Below are positions 26,383-37,847 of a DNA stretch of 64,000 nt, piece after piece. The stretch comes from an uncultured Porticoccus sp. GTDB taxonomy: Bacteria; Pseudomonadota; Gammaproteobacteria; Pseudomonadales; Porticoccaceae. The notes under the pieces are model-generated. The model searched no databases, was not told the DNA's origin, and was given only the letters and a program-made list of their open reading frames with translations. Position 1 is the first letter of the stretch. Each line of letters begins with the position of its first letter. Location of the stretch: NCBI RefSeq assembly GCF_913061305.1, contig NZ_CAJXST010000009.1, positions 27,464 to 91,463 on the forward strand, read 5' to 3'. The translations under genes were made by a program, and so were the position numbers.

Positions 26383-28536
26383 TTATTGCTCTGCAGATTC
26401 CTGAGCAACCGGAGCTTCTTCCGCTGGGGCTGTTTCACCGGTCTCACCTTCGTCCTCGGATGTCTCTTTCATGGACAACTTGATTCGACCGCGGGCGTCC
26501 ACATCAAGCACCTTGACGCGCACCTGCTGACCTTCCTTGAGATAATCAGACACTTTTTCCACGCGCTCCTTGGCAATTTGTGAAATGTGTAGCAAACCAT
26601 CCGTGCCCGGCATGATCGTGACGAAGGCACCAAAGTCAACAATACGGGCAACTGTGCCCTCATAGATACGACCTATCTCAGCCTCAGCGGTGATTTCCTC
26701 GATGCGGTAGATAGCACTTTTCAGGCCATCCGCATCATCGCTGTAGATTCTGATGGTTCCGCTATCGTCAATGTCGATGCTGGCACCGGTCTCTTCCGTC
26801 AGCGCACGAATCGTGGCACCACCCTTGCCGATCACATCGCGAATCTTGTCGGGATCGATTTTCAGGATATGGTAACGGGGTGCTGACTCAGCCACTTCAC
26901 TGCGGCTCTTGTCGATCACCTTGTTCATTTCACCAAGAATGTGGAGTCTGGCCTGCAACGCCTGACCCAGTGCGATATCCATAATCTCTTCAGTGATCCC
27001 TTCGATCTTGATATCCATTTGCAGAGCAGTAACACCCTGAGCCGTACCGGCCACTTTAAAGTCCATGTCGCCCAGGTGGTCTTCATCGCCAAGAATATCG
27101 GTCAGCACCGCAAAACCATCGTCTTCTTTGACAAGGCCCATCGCGATACCGGCCACAGGCGCTTTCAGCGGCACACCCGCATCCATTAACGCGAGGCTTG
27201 AACCACAAACCGAGGCCATGGAACTTGAACCATTGGACTCCGTGATTTCAGAGACAATCCGCATGGTGTAAGGGAATTCTTCAGCCGACGGCAATACCGC
27301 AGCAATACCGCGGCGAGCCAACCGGCCATGACCAATTTCACGACGACCGGTAAAACCAATACGACCACACTCACCCACGGAATAAGGGGGAAAGTTGTAA
27401 TGCAACATGAAGGGATCTTCGCGGCGGCCTTCCAGCGCATCGATATACTGAACATCGCGCATGGAACCCAGCGTGGCTACCACCAATGCCTGAGTTTCAC
27501 CACGGGTAAACAGCGCCGTGCCATGGGCTTTGGCCAGCACGCCGACTTCCACATCAATGGCACGGACCGTCTTGCTGTCGCGACCATCAATTCGGGGCTC
27601 ACCGCGAATGATGCGACCACGGACAATTTTCTTCTCCAGCTTTTTAAAGGCATCGCGGATATCGTCTTCTGTAATGCCCGCCTCTGCATTCGACAGCGCT
27701 GCAGCCGCCTGATTGCGCAGGCCGTCAATTTCGACAACACGCTGCTGCTTGTCAGTGATCCGGTAGGCCGCATCCAGACTCTCTCCGACCATGGCCTTGA
27801 GGCTGTCGGTCAGGGTTTCATTGACAGGGGCCTCTTGCCAGTCCCAGCGGGGTTTACCGGTTTCCCTGGCCAGCTCCTCAATCACCTGAATAGCCGCCTG
27901 CATTTCCTGGTGGCCGAACAGTACCGCACCGAGCATGATATCTTCCGGCAATTCCTTCGCCTCTGACTCAACCATCAGGACAGCATCACGTGTGCCCGCG
28001 ACAACCATATCCAGTTCCGACTCCGCCAGCTCCGAGTAAGTTGGATTTAGCAGGTAGCCCTTTTCGCGATGATAACCCACACGGGCGCCACCAATTGGAC
28101 CATTAAAAGGGACACCGGAAATCGCCAGCGCCGCAGAAGTACCAATCAGTGCAACGATATCGGGATCCACATTCTTCTCAGAGGACATCACCGTACAGAC
28201 CACCTGCACTTCATTTTTGAAGCCGTTGGGAAACAGGGGGCGAATAGGCCGGTCAATCAGGCGGGAAGTCAGTGTCTCTTTTTCGCTGGGACGGCCTTCA
28301 CGCTTGAAAAATCCACCGGGGATCTTGCCAGCGGCGTAGGCCTTTTCCTGGTAGTGGACACCGAGGGGGAAAAAGTCCATACCTTCTTTTACGTTTTTTG
28401 CTGCGACAACCGTACACAGTACTGCCGTTTTATCCATGGTACACATCACGGCACCGGTAGCCTGACGGGCAATGCGGCCAGTCTCCAGCGTGACGGTATG
28501 GTTGCCATATTTAAATGATTTTATTACAGGATTCAC
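26383..28536 (-). CDS. pnp: Polyribonucleotide nucleotidyltransferase (PNPase)
   Basis: 717-residue phosphorolytic 3'-5' exoribonuclease of the degradosome. Two RNase PH domains (second with FNFPPYS-type [13 protein letters not shown]), then KH ([21 protein letters not shown]) and S1 domains, and an acidic tail ([16 protein letters not shown]). I choose the GTG at 28536: the usual N-terminus follows, and GAGAGG lies 10 nt upstream. A longer frame upstream would run through the rpsO-pnp hairpin. Confidence 0.95.
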   Translation of the reverse strand: MNPVIKSFKYGNHTVTLETGRIARQATGAVMCTMDKTAVLCTVVAAKNVKEGMDFFPLGVHYQEKAYAAGKIPGGFFKREGRPSEKETLTSRLIDRPIRPLFPNGFKNEVQVVCTVMSSEKNVDPDIVALIGTSAALAISGVPFNGPIGGARVGYHREKGYLLNPTYSELAESELDMVVAGTRDAVLMVESEAKELPEDIMLGAVLFGHQEMQAAIQVIEELARETGKPRWDWQEAPVNETLTDSLKAMVGESLDAAYRITDKQQRVVEIDGLRNQAAAALSNAEAGITEDDIRDAFKKLEKKIVRGRIIRGEPRIDGRDSKTVRAIDVEVGVLAKAHGTALFTRGETQALVVATLGSMRDVQYIDALEGRREDPFMLHYNFPPYSVGECGRIGFTGRREIGHGRLARRGIAAVLPSAEEFPYTMRIVSEITESNGSSSMASVCGSSLALMDAGVPLKAPVAGIAMGLVKEDDGFAVLTDILGDEDHLGDMDFKVAGTAQGVTALQMDIKIEGITEEIMDIALGQALQARLHILGEMNKVIDKSRSEVAESAPRYHILKIDPDKIRDVIGKGGATIRALTEETGASIDIDDSGTIRIYSDDADGLKSAIYRIEEITAEAEIGRIYEGTVARIVDFGAFVTIMPGTDGLLHISQIAKERVEKVSDYLKEGQQVRVKVLDVDARGRIKLSMKETSEDEGETGETAPAEEAPVAQESAEQ

Positions 28537-28563
28537 AATTATATTACCTCTCCATAAGCGTGA

Positions 28564-28583
28564 ACGGCTCCCAGGGGAGCCGT
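28564..28583 (-). terminator. rpsO-pnp intercistronic hairpin
   Basis: A stem of 8-9 bp (ACGGCTCCC / GGGAGCCGT) lies between rpsO and pnp. No U-tract follows on the minus strand, so full termination is unlikely. In E. coli hairpins here are a weak terminator and an RNase III processing site used in PNPase autoregulation; the same role is inferred. Confidence 0.6.
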
Positions 28584-28594
28584 CAGCAATTCTA

Positions 28595-28861
28595 TTAGCG
28601 ACGCAGGCCAAGCTGGCCAATCAGCGTCATATAGCGCTTCGCGTCTTTAGCTTTAAGGTAGTCCAGCAATTTGCGTCGCTGGTTTACCATGCGGATCAAA
28701 CCACGTCTTGAATGGTGATCCTTGTTGTGGTCACTGAAATGACCCTGCAGTTTGTTGATGTTGGCGGTGAGCAGGGCTACCTGCACTTCCGGCGAACCGG
28801 TATCGCCCACGGACTGCGCGTACTCTTTAACAATCGCTTCTTTTTCAGTTACATTTAACAT
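28595..28861 (-). CDS. rpsO: 30S ribosomal protein S15
   Basis: 88 residues after choosing the ATG at 28861 ([15 protein letters not shown]). Conserved [42 protein letters not shown] and the C-terminal [13 protein letters not shown] are complete. S15 binds 16S rRNA helices 20-22. Upstream in-frame codons are an intergenic artefact. Confidence 0.97.
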   Translation of the reverse strand: MLNVTEKEAIVKEYAQSVGDTGSPEVQVALLTANINKLQGHFSDHNKDHHSRRGLIRMVNQRRKLLDYLKAKDAKRYMTLIGQLGLRR

Positions 28862-28989
28862 GATTACTTCTCCAATATGCGAGTTAGATTCGGGGCACCC
28901 GCGCATATTTACAGGAACCCTAACAGTGAATTCGACCGGCACCACCTGGTGGCTCCAATCCGGGATTCTGTCACACAGGACAGGACTCC

Positions 28990-29934
28990 CTATCTCACAA
29001 CAAGACGTTTCGGGGCTACCCGTCCATCTTCTGTGACTTCGCCAACACCAAGCAACTGCGGCTCGACCTGGCTTATTTCAAAGACACGCACTATATCGCC
29101 TTCTTCACTCTGACGATAGACCTGCGGCACCATCACAGCCTGTCCCCGGCAAAAATAGAAAGCCGTATCTTCTTCTAACTGCAGTGCCGCCAGATGCGTC
29201 ATCCCGGCATCCATCGGCAACAAAAGTTGGTCTAGCTGATCCAGACCACTTTCTTCCCTGAGTGATTGCAATTCACCCAACGTCACCGACTGATCTTCTT
29301 TAAAGGGCCCGGCGGCGGTGCGCCGCAAAACCGATAGATAAGCGCCACAACCAAGCCGCTGGCCAATGTCTTCCGCCAGCGTGCGAATGTAGGTTCCCTT
29401 GCTGCAGTGGACAACCAGATCGGCCTCCGGGAACTCACCGCTGCGAAACTCAATCAATGTCAGCGAGCGAATTGTGACCGGCCGGGCCTTTCGTTCAATT
29501 TCCTGCCCTTCACGGGCCAGCTTGTAGAGCGGTTGACCCTGGTGCTTCAATGCCGAAAACATCGGTGGCACCTGATCGATATCGCCCCTGAAGCCGTCCA
29601 GAACATCCTGTACCTGAGCTTCAGTCAGCTCCGGGGCACCGCTGTCACGGGTGACCTCTCCATCGGCATCACCGCTGACAGTCGCCATACCAAAGCGAAA
29701 AGTCGCGCGGTAGCATTTATCCGCATCCAGCAAAAACTGGGTAAACTTGGTTGCCTCACCAAGACATACCGGTAAGACGCCCGTCGCAAGAGGGTCCAGA
29801 CTGCCAGTGTGCCCGGCCTTGGCGGCCTCAAAAAGGTGTTTCACCTTCTGCAAAGCACCGTTTGAGGAGATCCCCAGCGGTTTATCGAGCAGCAGTATAC
29901 CGTTGACCGACCGGCCCTTGCGACGACGCGCCAA
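28990..29934 (-). CDS. truB: tRNA pseudouridine-55 synthase
   Basis: 314 residues. Forms pseudouridine 55 in the T loop of tRNAs. Catalytic aspartate D47 in [15 protein letters not shown]; KxxDKP-like [12 protein letters not shown] at the N-terminus, and [16 protein letters not shown]. The C-terminus carries a PUA-like extension. Two base pairs from rbfA, within the rimP-pnp operon. Confidence 0.96.
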   Translation of the reverse strand: MARRRKGRSVNGILLLDKPLGISSNGALQKVKHLFEAAKAGHTGSLDPLATGVLPVCLGEATKFTQFLLDADKCYRATFRFGMATVSGDADGEVTRDSGAPELTEAQVQDVLDGFRGDIDQVPPMFSALKHQGQPLYKLAREGQEIERKARPVTIRSLTLIEFRSGEFPEADLVVHCSKGTYIRTLAEDIGQRLGCGAYLSVLRRTAAGPFKEDQSVTLGELQSLREESGLDQLDQLLLPMDAGMTHLAALQLEEDTAFYFCRGQAVMVPQVYRQSEEGDIVRVFEISQVEPQLLGVGEVTEDGRVAPKRLVVR

Positions 29935-29936
29935 GC

Positions 29937-30335
29937 TCAGTCCTCCCCGGAGGAATCTGTATCCGTATGCCGCGCCTTGTCCCGGTTGACCGCGAAATCG
30001 ATGAGCGAAGAAAGTTCCTGGGCGCGCCTGCCAGTGAGATCAAAAATAAAACGCAATTTTGGCACAATCCGCAGCAACATGCGTTTGGCCAGCAACGTCC
30101 GCAAAAATCCGGCCGCGCCATTCAGAACCTCGGCAGCTTCACGGCTCTCATCAGCAGACTCGGCCCCGACCAGGTTGACGAACACCTTGGCACTGGAGAG
30201 ATCGCGGGAAACCTCTACCGCGGTAATATTGACCAGCCCCAAACGCGGGTCCCTGACCTCGTCGCGAATCAGTTGTGCCAGCTCGCGCTGCAACGCATCT
30301 GCGACTCGGTCATTGCGGGTAAATTCTCTAGGCAT
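29937..30335 (-). CDS. rbfA: 30S ribosome-binding factor A
   Basis: 132 residues, type II KH fold, needed for late 16S maturation. Recognised from EFTRNDRVADALQRELAQLIRDEVRDPRLGLVNITAVEVSRDLSSAKVFV-like features and LRIVPKLRFIFDLT. The tail beyond about 115 is variable and acidic at the end. Sits between infB and truB as usual. Confidence 0.96.
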   Translation of the reverse strand: MPREFTRNDRVADALQRELAQLIRDEVRDPRLGLVNITAVEVSRDLSSAKVFVNLVGAESADESREAAEVLNGAAGFLRTLLAKRMLLRIVPKLRFIFDLTGRRAQELSSLIDFAVNRDKARHTDTDSSGED

Positions 30336-30356
30336 ATCGGTTTGGCGTCAGCACAA

Positions 30357-32906
30357 TCAGAGCTGGCGCGCGACTTCCCTGATCTCATACACCTCAATCT
30401 GATCGCCGGGTTTGATATCGTTATAGTCTTTCACCCCGATACCACACTCAACACCGTTGCGCACTTCATTGACGTCATCCTTGAAACGTCGCAATGATTC
30501 CAGCTCACCCTCGTAAATCACAATATTGTCGCGCAACACCCGAATACGCTTGTTGCGATGAACGGTACCTTCAATCACCATACAACCCGCTACCGCACCA
30601 AATTTAGGAGAGCGGAAGACATCGCGCACTTCAGCGATACCGGTGATGACTTCACTGCGCTCCGGTGTCAGCAGACCACTCAAGGCCTGTTTCACATCAT
30701 CCAACAGGTTGTAAATGATGCTGTAGTAACGCAGATCGACCTGCTCCTGCTCCACCAGCTGTCGGGCAGCCGTATCGGCACGAACGTTAAAACCAAACAC
30801 CACGGCACCGGTAGTAATGGCCAGGTTAATATCGGACTCGTTGATGCCACCGACACCGGAGGCCACGACATTCACTTCGACCTCGTCAGTGCCAATATCC
30901 GCCATGGCAGAAAGAATTGCTTCCAGAGAACCCCGCACGTCGGCCTTCACCATCACAGGGAGAACACCCTTTTTGTCCTGCGATTCAAAGGTGGCAAACA
31001 TGTTTTCCAGCTTGGCGGCCTGCTGACGGTCCACACGATCCTGACGGGTTTTGTCCTGACGCATTTCCGCCAATTCACGGGCCTTGCGTTCATCCTCTAC
31101 CACCAGAAACTCTTCACCGGCCGCTGGCGGCATATCAAGACCGAGGATCTCTACCGGTATCGACGGCCCCGCCTCGACAATCGGCTTACCGGCTTCATCG
31201 ACCATCGCACGGATTTTGCCGACACTTTCACCAGCCAGCAGCAAATCGCCCTTGCGCAAGGTACCCGACTGCACCAATGCCGTCGCCACCACACCTCGAC
31301 CTTTTTCCAGTCGCGATTCAACGATCACACCTTTGGCCGGAACATTGCGGGATGCCTGCAGCTCCAACAGTTCGGCCTGCAGCAACACGGCGTCCAGCAA
31401 ATCATCGATGCCATCGCCAGTGTGGGCCGAGACTTTCACAAACTGCGTATCACCACCCCATTCTTCCGGAATGACATCCTTGGCAGACAATTCATTCGTG
31501 ACCCTGTCCGGATCCGCGCCCTCCTTGTCCATCTTGTTAATAGCAACCACGATGGGCACGCCGGCAGCACGGGCATGCTGAATGGCCTCCACGGTCTGCG
31601 GCATCACACCATCGTCCGCAGCTACCACCAGAATCACCACATCAGTACTGTGTGCACCACGGGCGCGCATTGCCGTGAAAGCTGCGTGACCAGGGGTATC
31701 CAGGAAGGTGATCATGCCCTTGGGCGTATCGACATGATAGGCGCCGATATGCTGGGTAATGCCCCCGGCTTCACCGGAGGCAACACGGGTTTTTCGGATA
31801 TGATCCAACAGGGAAGTTTTGCCGTGGTCAACATGGCCCATCACCGTAACAACCGGTGCACGGGGTTCCAGTTGCTCCGTCACGTCAGCCTGCAGCGCCT
31901 GGATCAACTTTTGTTCTATTTCATCGTCTGAAACAGGCACCGGGTTGTGTCCAAGCTCCTCCACCACCAATGTGGCAGTATCCTGATCAATTGGTTGATT
32001 GATAGAGACCATGGTCCCCATTTTCATCAACTCCTTGATCACGACTGCAGCTTTTACTGACATTGCCTGGGCCAGATCACTGACCGTGATCTGTTCGGGA
32101 ATCTCCACATCATGGATGATCTTATTGGTGGGTTTTTTGAATTTGTGCTTGTTCTCAACCTTGATGGGAACCGAGATACCTGAACGCAACCGGGGTTTTT
32201 TCTCCGCAGCAACTTCCTCAACTTCCTCAACGACAGCTTTCAGCAAATCTTCTTTTTTACGCTTCGGATCCTTGATGGCACCCCGTTTTTTCGCTTTTTT
32301 CGGTGCCTCTTCAGAATCATCGGCCTCGCCATCATCCCTGGCATGTTTTTTCACATGCTTTGGGGCGTCGGCGGGTTGATCGGCAAGTTCAGGAGGCAAC
32401 GACTCGACTGCCGAAGGCGTCGACTTGCGTTCTTCTTCGGCCTTGCGCTGATTTTCCTGCTCCAGCCGGGCTTCCTCTTCAGCTTTGCGGCGCGTCTCAA
32501 TGGCAGCCTGCCGCTTCACTTCAGGATCATCAATAATCGGTACAACCGGCTCAACGACGGATTCAGCCGCAATCGACTCATCCGGTTCAGATGGGGCCCC
32601 TGCCTCTTCTTCATTTGCCCGCTTGACATAGGTTCGGGTTTTTCGAACCTCCACATTAACTGTTTTACGGCCGGCACCCGTTTTGAGTGTGCTGACCGTC
32701 TTGCGTTTCAATGTGATCTTTTTGGGGTCGCGGGACTGCTCGCCGTGCAAGCCTTTCAAATAGGCCAGCAGCGTCTGCTTTTCCTCATCACTGACACTTG
32801 CGTCAGCAGAGTTGTGAGGCAAACCGGCCTCCTGCATTTGACTCAGCAGGCGGTCGACGGATGCTCCGACAACCTTGGCAAGTTCGCTAACAGTGACTTC
32901 AGCCAT
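30357..32906 (-). CDS. infB: Translation initiation factor IF-2
   Basis: 849 residues. IF2_N domain at 1-50, a long charged linker rich in Lys/Glu (about 60-250), a second IF2_N-like segment, then the GTPase domain with G1 [10 protein letters not shown]3 DTPGH and G4 NKMD, followed by domains II, III and the fMet-tRNA-binding C-terminal domain ([24 protein letters not shown]). Brings initiator tRNA to the 30S subunit, whose gene heads this same operon. Confidence 0.97.
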   Translation of the reverse strand: MAEVTVSELAKVVGASVDRLLSQMQEAGLPHNSADASVSDEEKQTLLAYLKGLHGEQSRDPKKITLKRKTVSTLKTGAGRKTVNVEVRKTRTYVKRANEEEAGAPSEPDESIAAESVVEPVVPIIDDPEVKRQAAIETRRKAEEEARLEQENQRKAEEERKSTPSAVESLPPELADQPADAPKHVKKHARDDGEADDSEEAPKKAKKRGAIKDPKRKKEDLLKAVVEEVEEVAAEKKPRLRSGISVPIKVENKHKFKKPTNKIIHDVEIPEQITVSDLAQAMSVKAAVVIKELMKMGTMVSINQPIDQDTATLVVEELGHNPVPVSDDEIEQKLIQALQADVTEQLEPRAPVVTVMGHVDHGKTSLLDHIRKTRVASGEAGGITQHIGAYHVDTPKGMITFLDTPGHAAFTAMRARGAHSTDVVILVVAADDGVMPQTVEAIQHARAAGVPIVVAINKMDKEGADPDRVTNELSAKDVIPEEWGGDTQFVKVSAHTGDGIDDLLDAVLLQAELLELQASRNVPAKGVIVESRLEKGRGVVATALVQSGTLRKGDLLLAGESVGKIRAMVDEAGKPIVEAGPSIPVEILGLDMPPAAGEEFLVVEDERKARELAEMRQDKTRQDRVDRQQAAKLENMFATFESQDKKGVLPVMVKADVRGSLEAILSAMADIGTDEVEVNVVASGVGGINESDINLAITTGAVVFGFNVRADTAARQLVEQEQVDLRYYSIIYNLLDDVKQALSGLLTPERSEVITGIAEVRDVFRSPKFGAVAGCMVIEGTVHRNKRIRVLRDNIVIYEGELESLRRFKDDVNEVRNGVECGIGVKDYNDIKPGDQIEVYEIREVARQL

Positions 32907-32935
32907 CAGTATTCCTCAATTCATCGCCTGTTCGT

Positions 32936-34426
32936 TTAACTGTCGCTCTCATCGGCGAACCAGGGGGCGCGTGCAGTCATAATCAGCTTGGCTGCCCGCT
33001 CTGCGTCCATGTTCTCAATATCCAGCAAGTCTTCCACGGCCTGCTCAGCGAGATCCTCCATGCTGGCAATGCCATGCTTGGCCAATGTATGCGCCAACTG
33101 GTCGTCCATACCTTCCATTTCCAACAAATCAGCTGCGGGACCGGACATACCCTCCTCTGAGGCCAGCGCCATCGTCAGCAATGCATCCTTGGCACGGGCA
33201 CGCAATTCTTCGGCCACCTCTTCATCAAAACCATCGATGCCGGCCATCTCATCCAGGGGGACATAGGCAACTTCTTCGATAGAGGTGAAGCCCTCATCAA
33301 CCAACACCATGGCGACATCTTCATCAATGTCCAGGCGGCTCATAAAGGTTTCCACCAGCGAGCTGGACTCTGCCTGCTGCTTGACCTCTGCCTCTTCAAC
33401 GGACATTACATTGATTTTCCAGCCAGTGAGCTCAGAGGCAAGACGGACATTCTGCCCATTGCGACCAATGGCCATCGCCAGTGTTTCTCCGGCCACGGCC
33501 ACATCCATCGAGTGCGTCTCCTCATCGACGATGATCGACTCCACTTCTGCAGGCGCCATGGCATTTATCGCCAGCTGGGCGGGATTGTCATCCCACAATA
33601 CAATGTCGATACGCTCGCCATCCAACTCATTGGAGACCGCCTGAACACGTGCACCACGCATACCGACACAGGCGCCGATCGGGTCGATTCGTCCATCATT
33701 GGTCTTCACGGCAATTTTCGCACGCGACCCGGGGTCTCTCGCCGCGCCGCGAATTTCAATTACTTCCTCGGCAATCTCCGGCACTTCAATACGGAACAAC
33801 TCAACCAGCATCTCGTTGCATTTACGGCTCAGAAACAGCTGGGGACCACGGCTTTCAGAATTAATTTCCTGCAGGATGGCTCGCACCCGGTCATTGATTC
33901 GAAAAACTTCCCGACCCACCAGCTCTTCTCTCGGCATGACGGCTTCAGCATTGTTACCCAAGTCAACGATAATACTTTCGCGAGTCACTTTTTTGACGCT
34001 GCCACTCACCAGCTCGCCGAGCTGGTCACGGTATTGTTCCACCACCAGTGCGCGTTCTGCATCGCGCACTTTCTGGACAATGACCTGCTTGGCCGTTTGG
34101 GCAGCAATACGACCAAAACCGATGTTTTCCACCTGCTCTTCAAAGGTATCGCCATCTTTAAGTGCCGCGTCTTTCTCATGAGCTTCTTCCAGCGTGAACT
34201 GGGTTCCGAGTTCCGCCAGCACATCATCGGCGACCACTTCCCACCAGCGGAACGTTTCATAGTCACCAGTGGCGCGATTAATGGTTACTCGGATGTTGGA
34301 GTCCTCGTCATAGCGCTTCTTGGTCGCCGTGGCCAGGGCCTGCTCAATGGCCTCAAAAATAACCTCTTTGGACACGCCCTTTTCATTAGAAACGGCTTCC
34401 ACCACCATCAAGATTTCTTTATTCAT
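32936..34426 (-). CDS. nusA: Transcription termination/antitermination factor NusA
   Basis: 496 residues: N-terminal RNA polymerase-binding domain, S1 (about 135-200), two KH domains ([14 protein letters not shown] ... [18 protein letters not shown]) and two acidic C-terminal helix-hairpin-helix repeats (about 365-490), as in E. coli. It modulates pausing and termination and, in E. coli, its own operon. The candidate terminator in the leader (34977-34992) would be a target. Confidence 0.97.
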   Translation of the reverse strand: MNKEILMVVEAVSNEKGVSKEVIFEAIEQALATATKKRYDEDSNIRVTINRATGDYETFRWWEVVADDVLAELGTQFTLEEAHEKDAALKDGDTFEEQVENIGFGRIAAQTAKQVIVQKVRDAERALVVEQYRDQLGELVSGSVKKVTRESIIVDLGNNAEAVMPREELVGREVFRINDRVRAILQEINSESRGPQLFLSRKCNEMLVELFRIEVPEIAEEVIEIRGAARDPGSRAKIAVKTNDGRIDPIGACVGMRGARVQAVSNELDGERIDIVLWDDNPAQLAINAMAPAEVESIIVDEETHSMDVAVAGETLAMAIGRNGQNVRLASELTGWKINVMSVEEAEVKQQAESSSLVETFMSRLDIDEDVAMVLVDEGFTSIEEVAYVPLDEMAGIDGFDEEVAEELRARAKDALLTMALASEEGMSGPAADLLEMEGMDDQLAHTLAKHGIASMEDLAEQAVEDLLDIENMDAERAAKLIMTARAPWFADESDS

Positions 34427-34448
34427 TCATTCAGCCTCGCAATCGCCC

Positions 34449-34907
34449 TCAGAACCGGGGAACGATATTCGCCTTTTCAATGCTATCCAGGGGGAAGAGA
34501 TACTCGTGATCGTCAACAATCAACAGAACATCCTCGCCCTCCACGCCATTCAGACGGCCCTTGAAATTCCGTCTGCCTTCATGGGGAAACCTCAGCCGCA
34601 AGGCTACATTTTCCCCAATATACTTTTCAAACTGATCCAGCGTGTATAAAGGCCGGTCCATACCCGGGGAGGAAACCTCCAGAGTGTACTCCCCGGTAAT
34701 CGGATCCTCGACATCCAACTGACTGCTGACCTGGCGGCTGACTTTTTCACAGTCTTCCACTGTCACACCACCACTCTCACGCTCGATGTAAATACGCAGC
34801 ATCGCATTGCGACCTGATGACAAATACTCCAACCCCCAAAGTTCACAATCCATTGCAGCCACTATGGGTGCAATCATCGCGCGGAGGGTCTCCTCTTTTG
34901 TCGCCAC
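34449..34907 (-). CDS. rimP: Ribosome maturation factor RimP
   Basis: 152 residues from the GTG at 34907, preceded by GAGAG; a TTG seven codons earlier is possible. E. coli RimP has nearly the same length. Conserved LWGLEYLSSGRNAMLRIYIE, the VEDCEKVSRQVSSQLDVED block and LEVSSPGMDRPL are present. Needed for 30S assembly. First protein gene after the initiator tRNA. Confidence 0.94.
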   Translation of the reverse strand: MATKEETLRAMIAPIVAAMDCELWGLEYLSSGRNAMLRIYIERESGGVTVEDCEKVSRQVSSQLDVEDPITGEYTLEVSSPGMDRPLYTLDQFEKYIGENVALRLRFPHEGRRNFKGRLNGVEGEDVLLIVDDHEYLFPLDSIEKANIVPRF

Positions 34908-34976
34908 TGTAATCTCTCGGTTTCCCAATCAAAAAATGGGCACACAGCCCACTTCATCAAAACCACTTAGCAAAAA

Positions 34977-34992
34977 GCCCCTAAAAAGGGGC
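34977..34992 (-). terminator. Candidate partial terminator between metY tRNA and rimP
   Basis: Stem GCCCC / GGGGC with a TTTTTA loop is followed on the minus strand by U5. It lies 56 nt past the 3' end of the tRNA, 70 nt before rimP. The 5-bp stem suggests partial termination, a layout comparable to the metY-rimP leader of E. coli. Confidence 0.6.
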
Positions 34993-35047
34993 CCTTCGGC
35001 TGCGCCTTGTCCTGACGCATGGTACCAGCAGTACCGATACCAGAATT

Positions 35048-35124
<77 letters not shown>

Positions 35125-35511
35125 TCAAAAAACGCTGACCTTAACGGCCAGGAGACTGAGCATGTCTCCTTCACCTCGCCAGCTCATAACCTCTGGCAAG
35201 TCCCCAAGCTGTCAAGTGACTGCTTCAAGGGCCGTGGATTATAGGGGTGACACACCATAGGGTCAAGAGGGAAACACGGCTTTGTTGTGCTCCCTACTGA
35301 TTCCCCCGCAAGGAGCTTTCACATCAAAGCAATACACTCCAGGTATGACTGAATTCCCGGGCAGCGACATCGGCCGGCAACCACAGAATCTCTTGCCCAG
35401 GAGAAAACGTTCAACAGCTGGAGGGGTTCTGTAGCAGACCGTATCAGTTAAGCCCCACTTAATATTAGGGTCGTACAGTTACACTTCCACATTCAAAAAA
35501 ATTGCCGCCAC
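35125..35511. other. 387-bp spacer between metY tRNA and the eptC-like gene
   Basis: The half nearest the tRNA holds its promoter (35238-35266) and a roughly 105-nt leader. A second TTGACA (minus strand, 35210-35215) has no fitting -10. From about 35270 to 35511 I see no ORF, repeat or hairpin that I can support, apart from being upstream of the plus-strand transferase gene. Confidence 0.6.
35238..35266 (-). promoter_or_regulatory. Sigma-70 promoter of the metY-rimP-nusA-infB operon
   Basis: Minus-strand -35 TTGACC (35266-35261), 17-bp spacer, -10 TATAAT (35243-35238). The discriminator after the -10 is GC-rich (CCACGGCCC), a feature of stringently controlled stable-RNA promoters. Transcription would start near 35231. 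Confidence 0.85.
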
Positions 35512-37263
35512 ATGACTGACTTTCCGAAAAAACATCCGCTTCTTTGGGCCTACCTCTTTGCGGCGTATTTTTCCCTCTGTTACCACATTCCCATTTATGC
35601 AACGGGCATGTCTGGCTCAATAGGGTTGCGCGAAACCATTTTGATGAGTCTGATGTGGCTGATCCCGATACTCTTGCTACCCGGATATACCCGGCAATTT
35701 TTGGCACTGAGCGGTTTGATCATGTGGCCGGCGGCGGTCATCTCGGTGTTCTATTTCATCATCTATGGGCAGGAATTTTCCCAGAGCACTATTTTTATCG
35801 TTTTTGAATCGAATGTCGTTGAGGGCAGCGAGTTTGTTTCCTCTTACTGGCAATGGTGGTTTATACCGGTACTTTTGCTATTCACTGCAGTGCCAATATG
35901 GATGTGGCGGCAAGCTCGGCCCGTAACCTTCGGTCAGCGCAACCGTTTGGCTTATGCCGCCCTTTTTGCACTGATCGCCTTCTTTCCGTTTATCAGCACA
36001 GCGCTGATCAAGGAAGACACCACTCTCAACGATGCGGTTTACCACCAGATGAAACGAATGGAACCCGCAGCCCCCTGGAACCTGGTGGTCGGGTACCTAA
36101 AATATCGGCAGCAGATGGCAGGCATGACAGCACTGCTGGAAAAAAATCGTCAGGTCAAACCCCTGCAAGAGCTCAAGGCGAAGGTAGCCACTCTGCCCGA
36201 CACAGTGGTACTCGTGCTCGGCGAATCAACCAACCGCCAGCGCATGAGCTTATACGGTTATCACAGGCCGACAACGCCCCATCTCGACGCTATGCAGGCA
36301 AACAATGAGCTCATGGTTTTCAGGGATGTGGTCACACCCAGACCCTATACCATAGAAGCACTTCAGCAGATTCTGTCATTTGCCGAGCCTAAAAATCCGG
36401 AGCTGTTTTTTACCAAACCAAACCTGCTAAACATGATGCAACAGGCCGGTTATGAAATTACCTGGATCACCAACCAGCAAACCCAGACTCGCCGCAACAC
36501 CATGCTGACCACCTTCTCCCAATTGGCGGATCACCAGGTTTACCTGAACAACAATCGGGCACAGAATGCCAACCAATACGACGAAGTCGTACTGCCCCCC
36601 TTTGCAGAAACCCTGAAATCCGACGCAGCCAAAAAGCTGATTATCGTTCACCTGTTGGGCACTCACCGCGCCTATGAGCACCGTTTCCCTGAAACCTACC
36701 GCCAGTTCAATGACACCCTCGGCGTTCCGGAGTGGGTTACACCTGACCTGCGAGAGGACTACAACAACTACGACAACGCCATTCTCTACAACGATAAAGT
36801 CGTGTCTTCCCTGATTCAGGCCGTGCAAAATCAGCACGATAACAGTCTGCTGGTGTATTTCGCCGACCACGGCGAGGAAGTATATGACTACCCGGGTAAT
36901 CTGTTTGCCGGACGCAATGAAGCTGATCCCACTTCGGCCATGTACACCGTCCCGTTCATCGTCTGGACATCTCCGGCATTCAGACAAACCCGCGATATCG
37001 ACCACTGGCGAAGCGCCGCAGACCGGCCCTATTCCATCGCCCATTTTATTCACACTTTTGCCGATATGGTCGGACTGGATTTTGCCGGGATGGATGAGCG
37101 GGCAAGCCTGGTTTCCAAAAATTTTCAGGCCCGCCCCCGTTTGATCGGCGACCCGCTCAATGCCCAGTCGCTCAAGCGATACAGCGACGTCATACAGGAT
37201 GAGAAACCACCCACTCAAACGGTCGAACACCGGGTTTCAAAAGATATCCAAAGAGCGTTATAG
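35512..37263 (+). CDS. eptC: Phosphoethanolamine transferase, EptC/CptA-like
   Basis: 583 residues: five membrane segments in the first 165 residues, then a periplasmic sulfatase-fold domain. The signature VLGESTNRQRMSLYGYHRPTTP-type region has the nucleophile T240 in GEST (237-240); later DHGEEVYD supplies metal ligands. Length and RMSLYGY match E. coli EptC (CptA), which adds phosphoethanolamine to lipopolysaccharide core heptose. Donor is phosphatidylethanolamine. Substrate in this organism is inferred. Located in a block inserted between two tRNA genes. Confidence 0.85.
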   Translation: MTDFPKKHPLLWAYLFAAYFSLCYHIPIYATGMSGSIGLRETILMSLMWLIPILLLPGYTRQFLALSGLIMWPAAVISVFYFIIYGQEFSQSTIFIVFESNVVEGSEFVSSYWQWWFIPVLLLFTAVPIWMWRQARPVTFGQRNRLAYAALFALIAFFPFISTALIKEDTTLNDAVYHQMKRMEPAAPWNLVVGYLKYRQQMAGMTALLEKNRQVKPLQELKAKVATLPDTVVLVLGESTNRQRMSLYGYHRPTTPHLDAMQANNELMVFRDVVTPRPYTIEALQQILSFAEPKNPELFFTKPNLLNMMQQAGYEITWITNQQTQTRRNTMLTTFSQLADHQVYLNNNRAQNANQYDEVVLPPFAETLKSDAAKKLIIVHLLGTHRAYEHRFPETYRQFNDTLGVPEWVTPDLREDYNNYDNAILYNDKVVSSLIQAVQNQHDNSLLVYFADHGEEVYDYPGNLFAGRNEADPTSAMYTVPFIVWTSPAFRQTRDIDHWRSAADRPYSIAHFIHTFADMVGLDFAGMDERASLVSKNFQARPRLIGDPLNAQSLKRYSDVIQDEKPPTQTVEHRVSKDIQRAL

Positions 37264-37436
37264 CCGCGTTGAGGGCCAGACTGTCCCGTTTATTTATCGC
37301 CCCCCCGATCACCAAGTTTGACCTGGTCAGAACAATATTCGTTTTTCCTTTCACTTTTGCATCAACATACCGCTGCCAAAAAAGTGATGAAAGGCTTAAT
37401 ATTTATACCCCAGCCTACTCACCGATGGAGAACGTC

Positions 37437-37769
37437 TTGACCCCCGCCACAAAAACCCTGGCCATCACCCTGTTCATTACGGCTTCCTTCACATTAACGA
37501 ATGCCTGCACCTGGGTAAAAATACCGCCTGAGGCAGAGCAGGTAGTGCTATTGCCAGCGGACCGGGTCAACCAATGCAACCGTGTTGGCCAGATCAACAG
37601 TAGCGTGAGAGCCAATTTGATCGGCTCCATTGCCCGCAATGCCACCAAGGTGCGCGACGAACTGGACAACCTGGCCCGCCAGCAGGCCCACCAAATGGGA
37701 GCCAACACCATTGTTCGCCAATCAATTGTTAATGGCAAAGGCACCTACATGGCCTATGGCTGCCCCTGA
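37437..37769 (+). CDS. Small DUF4156-like lipoprotein
   Basis: About 110 residues. Lipoprotein signal with lipobox LTNAC, then a compact domain with VVLLPADRVNQCNRVGQINSSVRA and the C-terminal ANTIVRQSIVNGKGTYMAYGCP, the DUF4156 pattern with two conserved cysteines. I prefer the TTG at 37437 because GGAG (37427-37430) is 6 nt upstream and the n-region is then basic; an ATG at 37425 in the same frame is the alternative. Function unknown. Confidence 0.75.
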   Translation: MTPATKTLAITLFITASFTLTNACTWVKIPPEAEQVVLLPADRVNQCNRVGQINSSVRANLIGSIARNATKVRDELDNLARQQAHQMGANTIVRQSIVNGKGTYMAYGCP

Positions 37770-37776
37770 GCTTTGA

Positions 37777-37794
37777 CGGGTTTTTAAAAACCCG
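37777..37794. repeat. 18-bp perfect palindrome after the lipoprotein gene
   Basis: CGGGTTTTTAAAAACCCG. It lies 8 bp past the stop codon. It could act as a weak terminator or a binding site; there is no unpaired loop or separate U-tract, so it is not a standard terminator. Confidence 0.4.
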
Positions 37795-37847
37795 GAATGA
37801 TGTTGAACAGTCCCTAATATGAAGCACAGCTCAGGACAGAATCCACA

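Noticed and set aside
30558..31931. Long open frame antisense to infB (457 codons)
   Set aside because: It mirrors the reading frame of a clear IF-2 gene, has no ribosome binding site and no homology-like composition. Similar antisense frames lie over nusA, glmM and carB and come from GC-biased codon use.
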